Shown here: in pieces, positions 55,010 to 64,000 of the stretch | Layout of the letters: each line of letters opens with the position of its first letter | Numbering within the stretch: position 1 is the stretch's first letter | Assembly (NCBI GenBank): GCA_958450365.1 | Contig: CAUEEP010000933.1 | Location: 1,302,001 to 1,366,000, forward strand | Length of the DNA stretch: 64,000 nt | Direction of reading: 5' to 3' | DNA from: Mesorhabditis belari | Lineage: Eukaryota; Nematoda; Chromadorea; Rhabditida; Rhabditidae | Notes under the pieces: generated by a model | Seen by the model: only the letters and a program-made list of their open reading frames with translations | What the model was told of the DNA's origin: nothing | Databases searched by the model: none | Made by a program: the position numbers and the translations under genes

Positions 55010-55303
55010 CTATCCCAAACTTTCGTATGCAAATTGTAAAATATCGACTTTTTTCCACCACAATGCTGAATATTTTAAATTGCGTAATGAATCTACGTAA
55101 TGTTCTTTGTATTGTCGCGTTGCCGTAAGAAAAGGTTTTTCCCCTGCTTCACACAAAATAGGCCAAAGTATCACATTTGCTGAGCCGCTACAAACCGCAA
55201 AAGTGCGTTGTTTGTCATCAAATTCTTGCCAACTAAACGATTTTCTTTGCCTGATTTGCACTAGGTCGCCAAATTTTCTCATTTTCACCCTATAAAAATA
55301 CAT
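55010..55303 (-). CDS. Uninterrupted 97-codon ORF, doubtful gene
   Basis: Between the divergent ADAR and SDR starts, the minus strand holds an intronless ORF: MRKFGDLVQIRQRKSF, QRTFAVCSGSANVILWP, YVDSLRNLKYSALWWKK, ending YESLG. Composition is protein-like, but there is no family match, no evident splice acceptor before it, and it overlaps the promoter of the SDR gene. It could be a chance ORF or a relic of an element. Confidence 0.25.
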   Translation of the reverse strand: MYFYRVKMRKFGDLVQIRQRKSFSWQEFDDKQRTFAVCSGSANVILWPILCEAGEKPFLTATRQYKEHYVDSLRNLKYSALWWKKVDILQFAYESLG

Positions 55304-55392
55304 TTTTTTTTGTGCGAAATCATTCTTTTCTGCATTTTTTCTGCATTTTCAACATTTCTTCTATATCCGATCCATTTCATTGTAAATTTTCT

Positions 55393-55402
55393 CAAAATTC
55401 AG
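55393..55402 (+). promoter_or_regulatory. Putative trans-splice acceptor of the SDR gene
   Basis: CAAAATTCAG directly precedes GCAAA-ATG. The 5 nt spacing is typical of spliced-leader addition. Confidence 0.45.
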
Positions 55403-55407
55403 GCAAA

Positions 55408-58400
55408 ATGGAGGACACGGACGAGTCGACGTCGCTCATCATCTACATCCTCTACGTGGCCATCTTTGGTGGGCTGCTCACCGTGCTACGGTTCGTTAGT
55501 TTTTTGCTTTATTCTTTACCTTGTAGACGGGGTGCTATAGTAGTTGGGGGGCGGTCTCGTTCAAAAGTGTTCAAAAGTGCTGAAATTTTGCTCCCTGGAG
55601 TTTTCGACGATGCTGAATCGATTGATGATATTAAATAGGATTTGGTGAATGCTCTCGTAGAACTTGTCACATCAAAATTGGATGGATGAAAGTAATAATG
55701 AGTTTGATTTAGTCTATTCTTGGTCTATTAAGTGTAGCTTAGGATACGTTCGCTATTTTCCTCTCGCCGTATTTGTGGCTACTTTATATGGAGGATGTAG
55801 AACAACAAGCAATTGATGTAGAAATCCAACCGAATACCATCGTCCAATGGCATCAGTGGTTCCATAACATTGTTGTTGATCTTGCCTACGATCCTAAGAA
55901 TTCTTCCTAAGAATCCTAAGAAATAAGAATTTAAGAATGAAAGTAATGATGACTTTGACTTAGTCTATTAAGTGTAGCTTAGGATACGTTCGCCGCCGTA
56001 TTAGTCCTCTCACCGTATTAGTGGCTACTTGATATAGGGGATGTAGAACAACAAGCAATTGATGCAGAAATCCAACCGAATACCGTCGTCCAATGGCATC
56101 AGTGGTTCGGTAACATTGCTTGTTGTTCTACATCCCCCATATCGTTGTTGATCTTGCCTACGATCCTAAGAACTCTACAAACTCAATAGGAGGACCTGGT
56201 CAAATTGCTATTATTGATGAGACATTCGTTGTTCGTACGAAATATAACCGCGGCCAAGTAGTTCGTAAGGATTGATAGTTGGAGGTGATGTGTAGTGCAC
56301 AAAATAAGCCTTCATTGAATTGGTTAGTATCCGCGATGCAGCTACTCTTGACCGTGTCATTCAAAAGTATGTGTTGTATGAAACTACTGTGCACGCCGAT
56401 AGTCTGACTGGTTGCACCAGTCAGTCTATCGACCAACCTCGGATACGTGCATCAAACAGTGAATCATTCACAGGATTTTGTTAAGCCAGCATCAGGTGTT
56501 CACACTCAACAAATAGAGTCTCTTTGGAGTCAACTCAAAAGACAAATTAGGATGAGAAACGGTATTAAGGGTGATCTCTGGGACGATCATTACTTTGAAG
56601 TGCTCTAGAAATGGCAGCATAACACCGAAAACCTTTTATACCTTTTCTGGGACGAAGTGACCAAGAAATATCCATTGACTTAAGCTGTTTCTTGTTACTT
56701 GATCGTTACGTCGTTGCCTTGTTATTTTTGATAAATATTTTTTATAAGGTATAATATTACAAAAATAAATAAATCATATTCAAAATTCGATTCAGCATGG
56801 TCGAAAACTTTAGGAAGCAAAATTTCAGCCCTTTTAAACAAGTTTTAAAACTACTATAGCACCGGATAAGGTGCAGAGTGGCTCCTTTCAAACACTTGCT
56901 TTAAAATGTATTATTGTTGACAAGTTAACGATCACAGATCAAAGTTTTGAATTGTTTATGAGCTTTGCAAACTTGGGATTAATGTTTTTGAACCTTAAAA
57001 GGATCATTAACTGTTTGGCATAACTGCTTTAAACTTAAGGCCAACCTTTTACGGAATAGAACATCTTTGAAATTGAGTTTAGATCAACTGAACTTATTCA
57101 CAATAGCAGACCTGTGATTGGAAAGAGCGAATGTTGCTTTTCATTAAACTTATTTTTTGTTACTTTCAGCCACTACTTCAAGGGAGCGCAATTTAACGAG
57201 AAAGTCACCGCAAAGGATAAAGTGGCCGTGATCACCGGAGCAAACACGGGAATCGGCTTGGAGATCGCTCGCGAGTTAAACCTACGAAAAGCCAAGGTAA
57301 AGCTTTAAACTACGTTTCGTGCAACGTTTTAGCCTGTAAATCGTTTTTTTTAGGTTTACATGTTATGCCGGGACGAGAAACGAGCTCTTGATGGAAAGGC
57401 GACTCTTGTGAGGGTAAATTTTTATGTCTTTTAAAAACAGTGTTGCAAAAAGTGTAATTTTATCAAACGCAAAGCAATCTTGAGATCACGAGTACAATTC
57501 ATTGTGTATCGCCTCATCTTGCATGTAGAGGTACTGCTCGAACTCTTCGAAGAGCTGAAAGTTCAGTCTTTAGGGAAGAAAATAATTTATTAGTGCAAGT
57601 TGGATAGTTAAAGCTCTTCATTTCTCAAACCTTTGCAAATAGGCGTCCAATCATTGAGCCAATGAAAACGGAAATCGAGAAAACGATGACAATTTTTCCG
57701 GCAAATCTTTTCGCATTTGGTCGTGGTGGGCAATAAGTGTCAGATAAGAGTAAAGATGTTCGGAAATGTTGATGCTTTGATTGGAGTTTTGGCTGAAAAT
57801 TAGTTTACAAACTTTTTTCAACCAAAGCTACGATGAATTATGACTTAAACTAATAAGAATGTTATTAAAACTAATAAACTAGTAAGTGCCGATTTAGCCC
57901 GATAAATCTCAGCCTATATGGTCAAACCTTTTTATGCAAGTTTGCTAAGCCAGCGATTTGTCGTCGTAGGGAAATTCCTGGACTTGTTAAGGCTCGATTC
58001 AGCAAGTACAACATTCTAAAATCTTGAAAATTGTCGAAAAATAAAGCGGTTTAAGCCGATTTTTTGTGTAATATTCGCTTTTTTTAGATGGGATGCGACC
58101 CAACTCGTCTCATCATCGAGCAATGCGATCTCGCCAATTTTGAATCGATTCGAAACGCGGCAAATGCTATTTTAAAAGGTGAGCTCTCTTTTTTTGCGCA
58201 AAAAAGCCCAATAAAATCCGATTGCACACGGTCAAATTGAGGTCAAAATGTTGAAATTTAACCTAATTTACGAAATTTTTCTAAAGGTTTTCTCGTTTCG
58301 ACCAAGAAAAAGAAAAGAATCCTCCACTCCGCGTTATCAGTGAGCGAAGAATGAGATAAATTTATGAGTTTTTTCGTGACATCTATAGAATTTCATGAAT

Positions 58401-59710
58401 CATTCTTTTGCGAAGAGAAGTTATCGATGAGTCACGCATAAAATTTAAAACAATTTGAGCAACAAAGCTTTTGGTTTAGCAGATTTGTGCGCAAAATAGA
58501 AAAATTACCGCAAAGCTTATTGAAAATCAACTGTCCAAATTTAGCCGAAAAGTCGATCGACATCTTGGTGAACAATGCCGGTGTGATGTTCTATCCGAAA
58601 TATGAGAAGACGATCGACGGACACGAGATGCACTGGCAGAGCAATCATTTGGGTAAATTTTTGCGGAAAAATTAGGGCATTATGATGCTAAATCGTCTAC
58701 GCGTCTAGGCTTTAAACAAACAGTCGGAATCTTTCACTTTTTAGGACCTTTCCTTTTGACGGAGTTGTTGTTGCCGGCGCTGAAAGCCTCTCCTTCTGCT
58801 CGGATCGCGAATCTCTCGTCAATGCTCCACCTTCAATCCGATCGCATCGACGTCTCGAAAATTGATGAGAAGAAAGAATTCGGCCTCCTAAAGCCATATT
58901 TCCGCTCGAAACTAGCGAATGTGAGTTGATTTTGGTTTAATGGCTGGTAGTATGCTTGGCTAGTAATGGCAAGTATTATGCTTTGGTTCGTAATGGCTAG
59001 TAGTATGCTTTGGCTAGTAATGCTAGTAGCATGCTTTTAAGTTGTGTTTATTTAGATAAGTTTGTACTGTAGCTGTTCATAGTTCTCCGTTGATCAAGCA
59101 AAAGGATTCATTTTAGGTAATGCATGCGCGCGCTTTGACACAACGACTTCGTAAAGAGGGAACACACAATGTGATCATCAATAGTTGCCATCCTGGTGGG
59201 TTTTATTGACATCCTGTACATTTTCCTCAAAGGTACAACTAACTTTGAAGCTTCTTTCTTTTTAGGAGCCGTGAACACCGAGTTGAATCGCCACTTTTTC
59301 CTTGCAAATCTATTCAAAACAGTCGGGAAACCTTTCATGTAGGTTTTTAAAGGTTTTAATCAAAAGCATTATGAATTTATTTAGGTGGTTCTTCACAAAA
59401 ACGCCTCGCGATGGTGCACAAACGCCGCTCTACTTGAGTCTCTCAAAGAAGGTTGACGGAATTAGCGGAAAATATTTCAGGTAAACGATTGTCTATTACG
59501 GAAAATATTTTTGGTAAACGATTTTCAAATGAAATTAATGTTTGAGATTGTTAGGATTTGCTAAAATGAGCTTTTAAACTTGCTCTTTCCTTTTCAAATT
59601 TAACTTTTAGTGACTGTGCGATCAAGTCGGAAAACGTGTTAGCTTTGGATGAGAATGCTTGCGAGGATCTCTATAATTACAGCTTAGAAACGTGCGGACT
59701 TCAAAAATAA
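55408..59710 (+). CDS. Short-chain dehydrogenase/reductase, retinol-dehydrogenase-like, membrane-anchored
   Basis: Ten exons: 55408-55490, 57170-57296, 57354-57413, 58088-58178, 58500-58652, 58745-58920, 59117-59195, 59266-59338, 59385-59480, 59611-59710; 1,038 nt, 345 aa, all phases agree. An N-terminal membrane anchor ([17 protein letters not shown]) precedes a classical SDR fold: cofactor loop TGANTGIG (residues 50-57), NNAG (145-148), catalytic Ser in NLSSML (196/197), YFRSK giving Tyr223 and Lys227, and CHPGAVNTEL after the active site. The family (retinol dehydrogenases, C. elegans dhs genes) uses NAD(P) to oxidise or reduce retinoids, steroids or lipids; the substrate is not predictable. 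Exon 5 uses an atypical acceptor (AAAATAG at 58499), chosen for phase. Intron 1 carries a Merlin transposon; intron 3 carries a gene on the opposite strand. Confidence 0.9.
55531..56863 (+). mobile_element. Merlin-family DNA transposon, inactive, in intron 1 of the SDR gene
   Basis: Terminal inverted repeats begin GGTGCTATAGTAGTT at 55531 and end with its complement at 56863; they stay similar for about 80 bp. Inside, 56180-56683 encodes in broken frames a Merlin transposase (IS1016/IS1595-like DDE): [18 protein letters not shown] (DDE Asp and the K-YNRG block), then [17 protein letters not shown] and [19 protein letters not shown] stop splits the C-terminus near 56606. About 185 bp near the left end are tandemly repeated (55690-55875, 55930-56117). 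Flanking 8-mers GTAGACGG and GGATAAGG match at only five positions, so any target duplication has decayed. Confidence 0.85.
57486..58014 (-). CDS. Small single-pass mitochondrial protein, EMRE-like, nested antisense in the SDR gene
   Basis: Three exons on the minus strand: 57928-58014, 57631-57792, 57486-57554; 318 nt, 105 aa, phases agree, with acceptors ATTTTAG, TTTTCAG and CTTTCAG. The N-terminus ([20 protein letters not shown]) is Arg/Leu/Ser-rich, lacks acids and looks like a mitochondrial presequence. One TM follows at residues about 62-83 ([17 protein letters not shown]) and then [17 protein letters not shown]. The order TM with GxxxG, then FA..FEE and an acidic tail, recalls EMRE/SMDT1, the small essential subunit of the mitochondrial Ca2+ uniporter (about 107 aa in human, GxxxS followed by FAALLEE). 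The usual poly-Asp tail and the KPKP-PFG motif are missing, so the assignment is tentative. The whole gene lies within SDR intron 3 (57414-58087). Confidence 0.6.
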
Positions 59711-59720
59711 GAACAAAATC

Positions 59721-61369
59721 GTTAAGTTTATCATTTCTAATCGCTTTTGTACGTGTTTTTACAAATTGTTCGGTTTATGCTTTTGCGGTTATGCCATCTC
59801 TTGCTCAATAAGTACCCTATTTTTTCTTCATTTTTTTTGATCCCCTTTCTTTTGTAGATCTAGTCAATCGTGTCAATTTTGCTTAAAATTATTTAATGAA
59901 GTTTGTGGTGAGGGAATAAATGGTTTGATTTAGTGAACTGGATAGGAAAAGCAGTCTTTAAATAACTGAAATTCCGTTGAAGATCCTTGTTTCTTGCACA
60001 TCATTTCCTTGAAAAAAAATCAGCTGTTGCATTGAGTGTGTGAGATTTGAAAAAGTGTAAAATCTCACAAATCTCAAGAAAAAAAGCTGAACAATTCCAG
60101 AAATATCTAAAAAATCAATTTGATCATCTTTCTCATACCCATTTAATTCTGATCTCCACTTAAACTACCGTAAACCGGTTTCAATTACTGTATTCATATT
60201 GTGCTTTCTATTCTGGATCCAAACGACCGTAATCTGCTCATATTTTAAAATGACTACTGTAGTATTTGGCGCTTTTGAATTAAAAAATGCTTTCGAAGAG
60301 TGCGAACGAATTCGAAAATTCCCAATTTCACGACGAAAATTGCTTTCGAAATCGACAATCGTTGTGGGTTTTAGTTTTGTTTTGCGGGTTTTGCAGGTTT
60401 TGCAATCGATTGAATCATGAAATTTTTCCGATTTACATCATCATTACCTTTCCACTTAAAAATCTCGCAACTCATCCAACTTTTCATGATCATTTAAAAC
60501 GTTTTTGCTGATCCTGGAACGCAACTTGACCCTTGAAAAAGGGAAAAAGTGAAATCGAGACTTTTTTTCCCCAAGACGAGTTCAGCTGTCAACTCTGACG
60601 CTTTCTGGCCCACAAAAACCGAACAGGCAATCGTTGTGCGATCCAGAGCGACTTTTCCCCCTTGTTTTTCGCCCCTCTTTGGCTCTTATTTCACATGAGC
60701 TTTGCCTCATCAGCTCTCTTCATTGTTTGTCCCAGGATGAGGACCCAATCTTTTCCCCCACGTTCCCATCCCTAAATCTTTTTGTTTTTCGAAAACATTT
60801 GGCCCAATATCGATCCCCGTTCACTTGAATTGCTCGAAATTTTCACTATTTCTTACAAAAATTCCCCTAAACAACACTGAGAAAACGTGACTTTTCAAAA
60901 ATGCGAAATTCAGTTTCTTTTAAATCCTAAGAGCTTTTGTGCGTTCCAGAATGCACAAAATTATCTTTTAAAATCAAAGAACTCAATTTTTTCGATGAGT
61001 TTTCGGAGCGAGAACAGAGCGGAGGGTCGACTTTTGACCTTAGACGTTCGCATCATCGTTTCGCAATTTTTCGCCTTTTCGCCTCCCGTTCATCCCTTTC
61101 CCTGCAACCCAATATTGATTCGGTAACTCTCCGGGAAATTTGTCAACAATGTTGTTTACGAGGAAAAAGGCCTCAACCCTTTTTTTTTTTCACTAAAAGC
61201 AGAAATTTTTTTTTGAATGATTTTCAGGATGATAAAATTCTTAAATTCTTTCATTTTTTTTTGCTTAAAATTTGACGGAAATTTTTGTGCTAAACGTTCT
61301 TTTTTTTTGCTTAATTTTTCCCGGTACTTTGTGGGTTGGGGTCATCGATATTTTTGATTTTTTTCACTT
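59721..61369. other. Intergenic region, no gene seen
   Basis: SDR 3' flank, then AT-rich DNA in which the dispersed motif reappears (CTGGAACGCAA at 60514, GTGCGTTCCAG near 60940). A GC-richer patch at 61010-61110 is open in two frames without splice signals. Confidence 0.5.
59915..59920 (+). terminator. Possible poly(A) signal of the SDR gene
   Basis: AATAAA about 205 nt after the stop at 59710. A weaker CAATAA lies near 59806. Confidence 0.3.
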
Positions 61370-61655
61370 TTCTAAGGGTAATCGAAGGTGCTGAGCATGA
61401 ATTTAAGAGTTTTAGCATAGGTTTCAACTGAAAAAAAAAAGCCATTTCGAAACGTTGAAAAGTACACTTTTTTTTTTGCGGAGAGCGGAGGCCGACCCCC
61501 TCGGCCTCCGCTCTCCGCCTCATAACCTTCATAGCGCCTAGAAGGATAGAGGAGTTTCAACGTGTCGAAATGTCGGTGTTTTTCAGTTCAAAAAACCTAT
61601 GATAAAACTGTCAAATTTGTGCTCAACACCCTCGATTACCCACTAAGAAAATGAA
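61370..61655. mobile_element. Foldback with an 18-bp perfect GC-rich terminal hairpin
   Basis: Ends AAGGGTAATCGA and TCGATTACCC, arms partly paired (CGAAACGTTGAAA with TTTCAACGTGTCG). At the tip 61478-61495 (GCGGAGAGCGGAGGCCGA) pairs exactly with 61501-61518 around CCCCC. Confidence 0.85.
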
Positions 61656-61924
61656 AAAATAAAAACAAATAAAAACAAATACAATATAGATGCCCCCACA
61701 AAACCCACAAAGACTCGCAAAATACCTTTTTCTCTTTTTTTCTCTTCACAAACTTCGAAATTTCGATTTAAGGTTTGATTTAATTTAAGGAGGTTTCTTT
61801 TATTGCTTTTGACAATTTAGATAGATATTATGAAGGGTTTGTGAAGGAAATTTTTGCTAAAAAACTTATGATTTGCCTAAGCCTTTTCCATTTTTAGAAC
61901 CAGCATCAGAAATCCTCAACAACG

Positions 61925-63987
61925 ATGGACGAGGATGTGCAAGAAATCGATTGTGAGTTCATTTTACTGTAAAAAAAACGAAATAATTTAAACCTTTTTT
62001 TGGAAAGGCTGACTTGGAAAAAAATGATTGAAAAAGATTTTTGAATGAAAGTAAAAGTAAAGAGATTTTTTTTCTTTTTTTGCCTTTTTTTTGAGACACG
62101 GCCTTTTTTTTTCAAACCTACATCAACAAATGGTTATTTTAAAATAATTTTTCCCTTAGTTGGAATGCACAAGAGTTTTCGAATGTAAAAAAAAATTGAT
62201 TTAATGGAAATAGAGAAAGTTCGATTTCATTGAGCTTTACTCAATGAAACTTGTCGTTTGCGAAGAAACTAAATAATTTAAACCTTTTTTTGGAAAGGCT
62301 GAATTGGAAAAAAAATGATTGAAAAAGATTTTTCTTTTAGATGGAGCGCAGGAGAAACCTTCAAGTGATCTCATCGTGGAAATTCCGAAAAATGAAGAGG
62401 TTACTTTATAATTTGTTATTATTTACAAGTGTACTCGGCTAAACAAATTCTCTAAAAAGCACAGTGAAAAATGAAAAGCGAATTCAGGAGAAGAATTGTG
62501 GTTATTTAAAGAGTTTTGTATATCTATTTGAATGGAAAAATCCACTTTGATTTGAGCTGGACAATTAAGAGGACTTTAGAAGAACTCTAGAAGTGTTTTA
62601 GCGTTTACATTGTGCAATCTGGATATCAGATACCCTATTGGCACTAGAGTCGTTCCCTATTGATTGAATCTAAATTTTCGATTTTCACCGATTTTCGATA
62701 AACTATCGTCATCCCGATTGCCCGTTTTCATCAAATTAGCTCAATTTTGATTTTTTTTTTGCTCCATTTCACTAACTCCAACCGAATTCACTATCGCGTT
62801 GAGCCTGGAGATTAAACGGAGAGGAGAAAAATGGAGATTAAACGAAATTAAACGAAATTAAACGAGATTTCAATCCTTCGACAGTCAGCTTCTGTTTTTC
62901 TGAAAAAATCTTTCCTGTGCCATCCAGATCGGCAGAAAATCCAAAAAACATTCATCTAAAACTCATTTTTAACAAAGATTTTCAAACGAGAGTTTAATCT
63001 CGTCATTACGGTAGTTTTTGGTGCCTTTTAGAGAAGGGATTTTTGATGGAAAAGATGAAAATTTCCTTTAGATTAAATCCTCAACAGCGACAGCCGACGA
63101 TTTCGTATCGCAACGTGACGACGAATTCCCTCAAGTGGTCGATGTTGAGAGATTCGATCGGAAATCTACTGATAGAGAGGTGATGAATCGAATAATAATA
63201 AATAATAAATAATTGAATAATAATAAAACTTGTTCCGTTGAACATTTGAACTTTTTGATGAGACAATTTCTAAGACAATAGTTATCGTTTTTTATGATAA
63301 TAAGCTAAAGTTTTGTTTCCAGGATCCCCTCATCGATCAGCCAACTCCAACAGAAACGCCAAGCGCTGAAGAAGTCCCGAAATTGAGCGACGACACTATG
63401 CCACTTTCAGTAAGATTTTAGTGAAGTCACATTTTCTTAAGACTTAATAGAATCCCGAACCCCTCCCGCAAACGCATATGTCCGTCGACTCGGAGAATGG
63501 AGATTATGAAAAAGTGAGTGAGACAAGCGAAAGGAAAAGCGAAAAAGGTTTTATGGTTTATTAAGCTATCTGGAATACAGAAAGCTTTGGCTAGAAGTTT
63601 TTTTTTGAAGTGATAACTATCCTATAATAAGTTTCAAAATAAGTGTTTTCTCTAAAATAAGTTTTTTGAGCCTTCTGGAGCACAGGGTCAACGAATAAAT
63701 GCAAAAAAAAAAATTCAGCTCAACGCCGATGAGGCTGATGAGGAACGAGAGGCGCCAAGAATTGAGAAAACGGTCAGTTTTTATCGTTTACTGGCACTTG
63801 TTTTGATAAGAAATAAAAGAAATAGAGAAATAAAGAAATAAGCTCTGTGAAATTTCAGAATCCAATTGTTGACATTTCTCCGGAAACAACGAAAATCGAA
63901 TCGGCAACGGTGGATAACGAAAAAGAGGCGACACTGAAAGAAAGTTGCGAGAAAAACGATAAATGCGGTTGGTTTCAGGGTCTTTAG
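61925..63987 (+). CDS. Acidic, probably disordered protein of unknown function
   Basis: Exons: 61925-61952, 62341-62399, 63072-63179, 63323-63409, 63451-63513, 63719-63772, 63859-63987; 528 nt, 175 aa if the last exon ends at the TAG at 63985-63987. A donor at 63967 (GCG/GTTGGT) would carry it past the window edge. Reads MDEDVQEIDYGAQEKPSSD, DFVSQRDDEFPQVVDVERFD, PTPTETPSAEEVPKLSDD, LNADEADEEREAPRIEKT. Rich in Asp, Glu, Pro and Ser with no TM, signal peptide or recognisable domain; likely disordered. The start follows an acceptor 34 nt upstream (TTTTTAG). Three of its introns carry a copy or near copy of the dispersed CTGGA motif (62163, 62623, 62917, 63571, 63675). Confidence 0.6.
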
Positions 63988-64000
63988 AGGTCTTATTTTA

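Noticed and set aside
58484..58500. Acceptor TTTAGCAG for SDR exon 5
   Set aside because: It would put a stop (TAG) in frame; the acceptor at 58499 restores the phase and the NNAG block.
1087..63685. The dispersed motif as the known nematode piRNA (21U) upstream motif
   Set aside because: The 21U motif core is CTGTTTCA/GTTTC; CTGGANNKCAC shares only CTG and has a variable centre. A different small-RNA promoter is not excluded.

Overview
The window reads as nuclear DNA of a nematode. It is AT-rich, its genes have many short exons and introns of about 45 nt ending in TTTCAG or TTTTAG, several first coding exons start just after a splice acceptor as expected for spliced-leader trans-splicing, and the products include nematode-typical proteins (GLD-2-like poly(A) polymerase, one-dsRBD ADAR, Ser-Gly proteoglycan, RING/B-box protein). 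No species is claimed. All gene models were spliced by eye; for each main gene the exon phases were checked and the coding length is a multiple of three, except one suspected extra base in the ADAR gene.

Layout. (1) 1-36.4 kb: repeat-dense DNA with few genes and long introns. It holds a secreted Ser-Gly proteoglycan gene (3.6-6.6 kb, +), a secreted Tyr/Pro/Gln-rich protein gene (9.9-15.6 kb, +), the 3' exons of an unidentified gene (18.5-19.1 kb, -), a dead mariner (28.7 kb), a four-TM MARVEL/claudin-like gene (30.0-34.2 kb, -), about twenty different minisatellites, many 100-350 bp repeat families, and tRNA-like arrays. (2) 36.5-59.7 kb: gene-dense block. Three minus-strand genes follow one another in transcription order: ADAR (54.3-49.6), RING/B-box (47.8-44.8) and a dsRBD plus GLD-2-type poly(A) polymerase (43.7-37.1). 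Diverging from ADAR is a plus-strand retinol-dehydrogenase-like SDR gene (55.4-59.7), with a Merlin transposon in intron 1 and a small mitochondrial, EMRE-like gene nested antisense in intron 3. This block carries foldback elements, a pogo element and reverse-transcriptase relics. (3) 59.7-64 kb: repeat-style DNA returns, with a multi-exon gene for a short acidic protein.

The most unusual signal is a short bipartite motif, CTGGANNKCAC (reverse GTGMNNTCCAG). It occurs many dozens of times in both orientations in the flanking regions, inside unrelated repeat families and in nearly every long intron, and is almost absent from 36.5-60 kb. Second is the apparent single reading frame joining a double-stranded-RNA-binding domain to a GLD-2-type nucleotidyltransferase, close to an ADAR gene and to several dsRNA-forming foldbacks. 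Third are arrays of tRNA-like units with long variable arms, several with CTA at the anticodon position.
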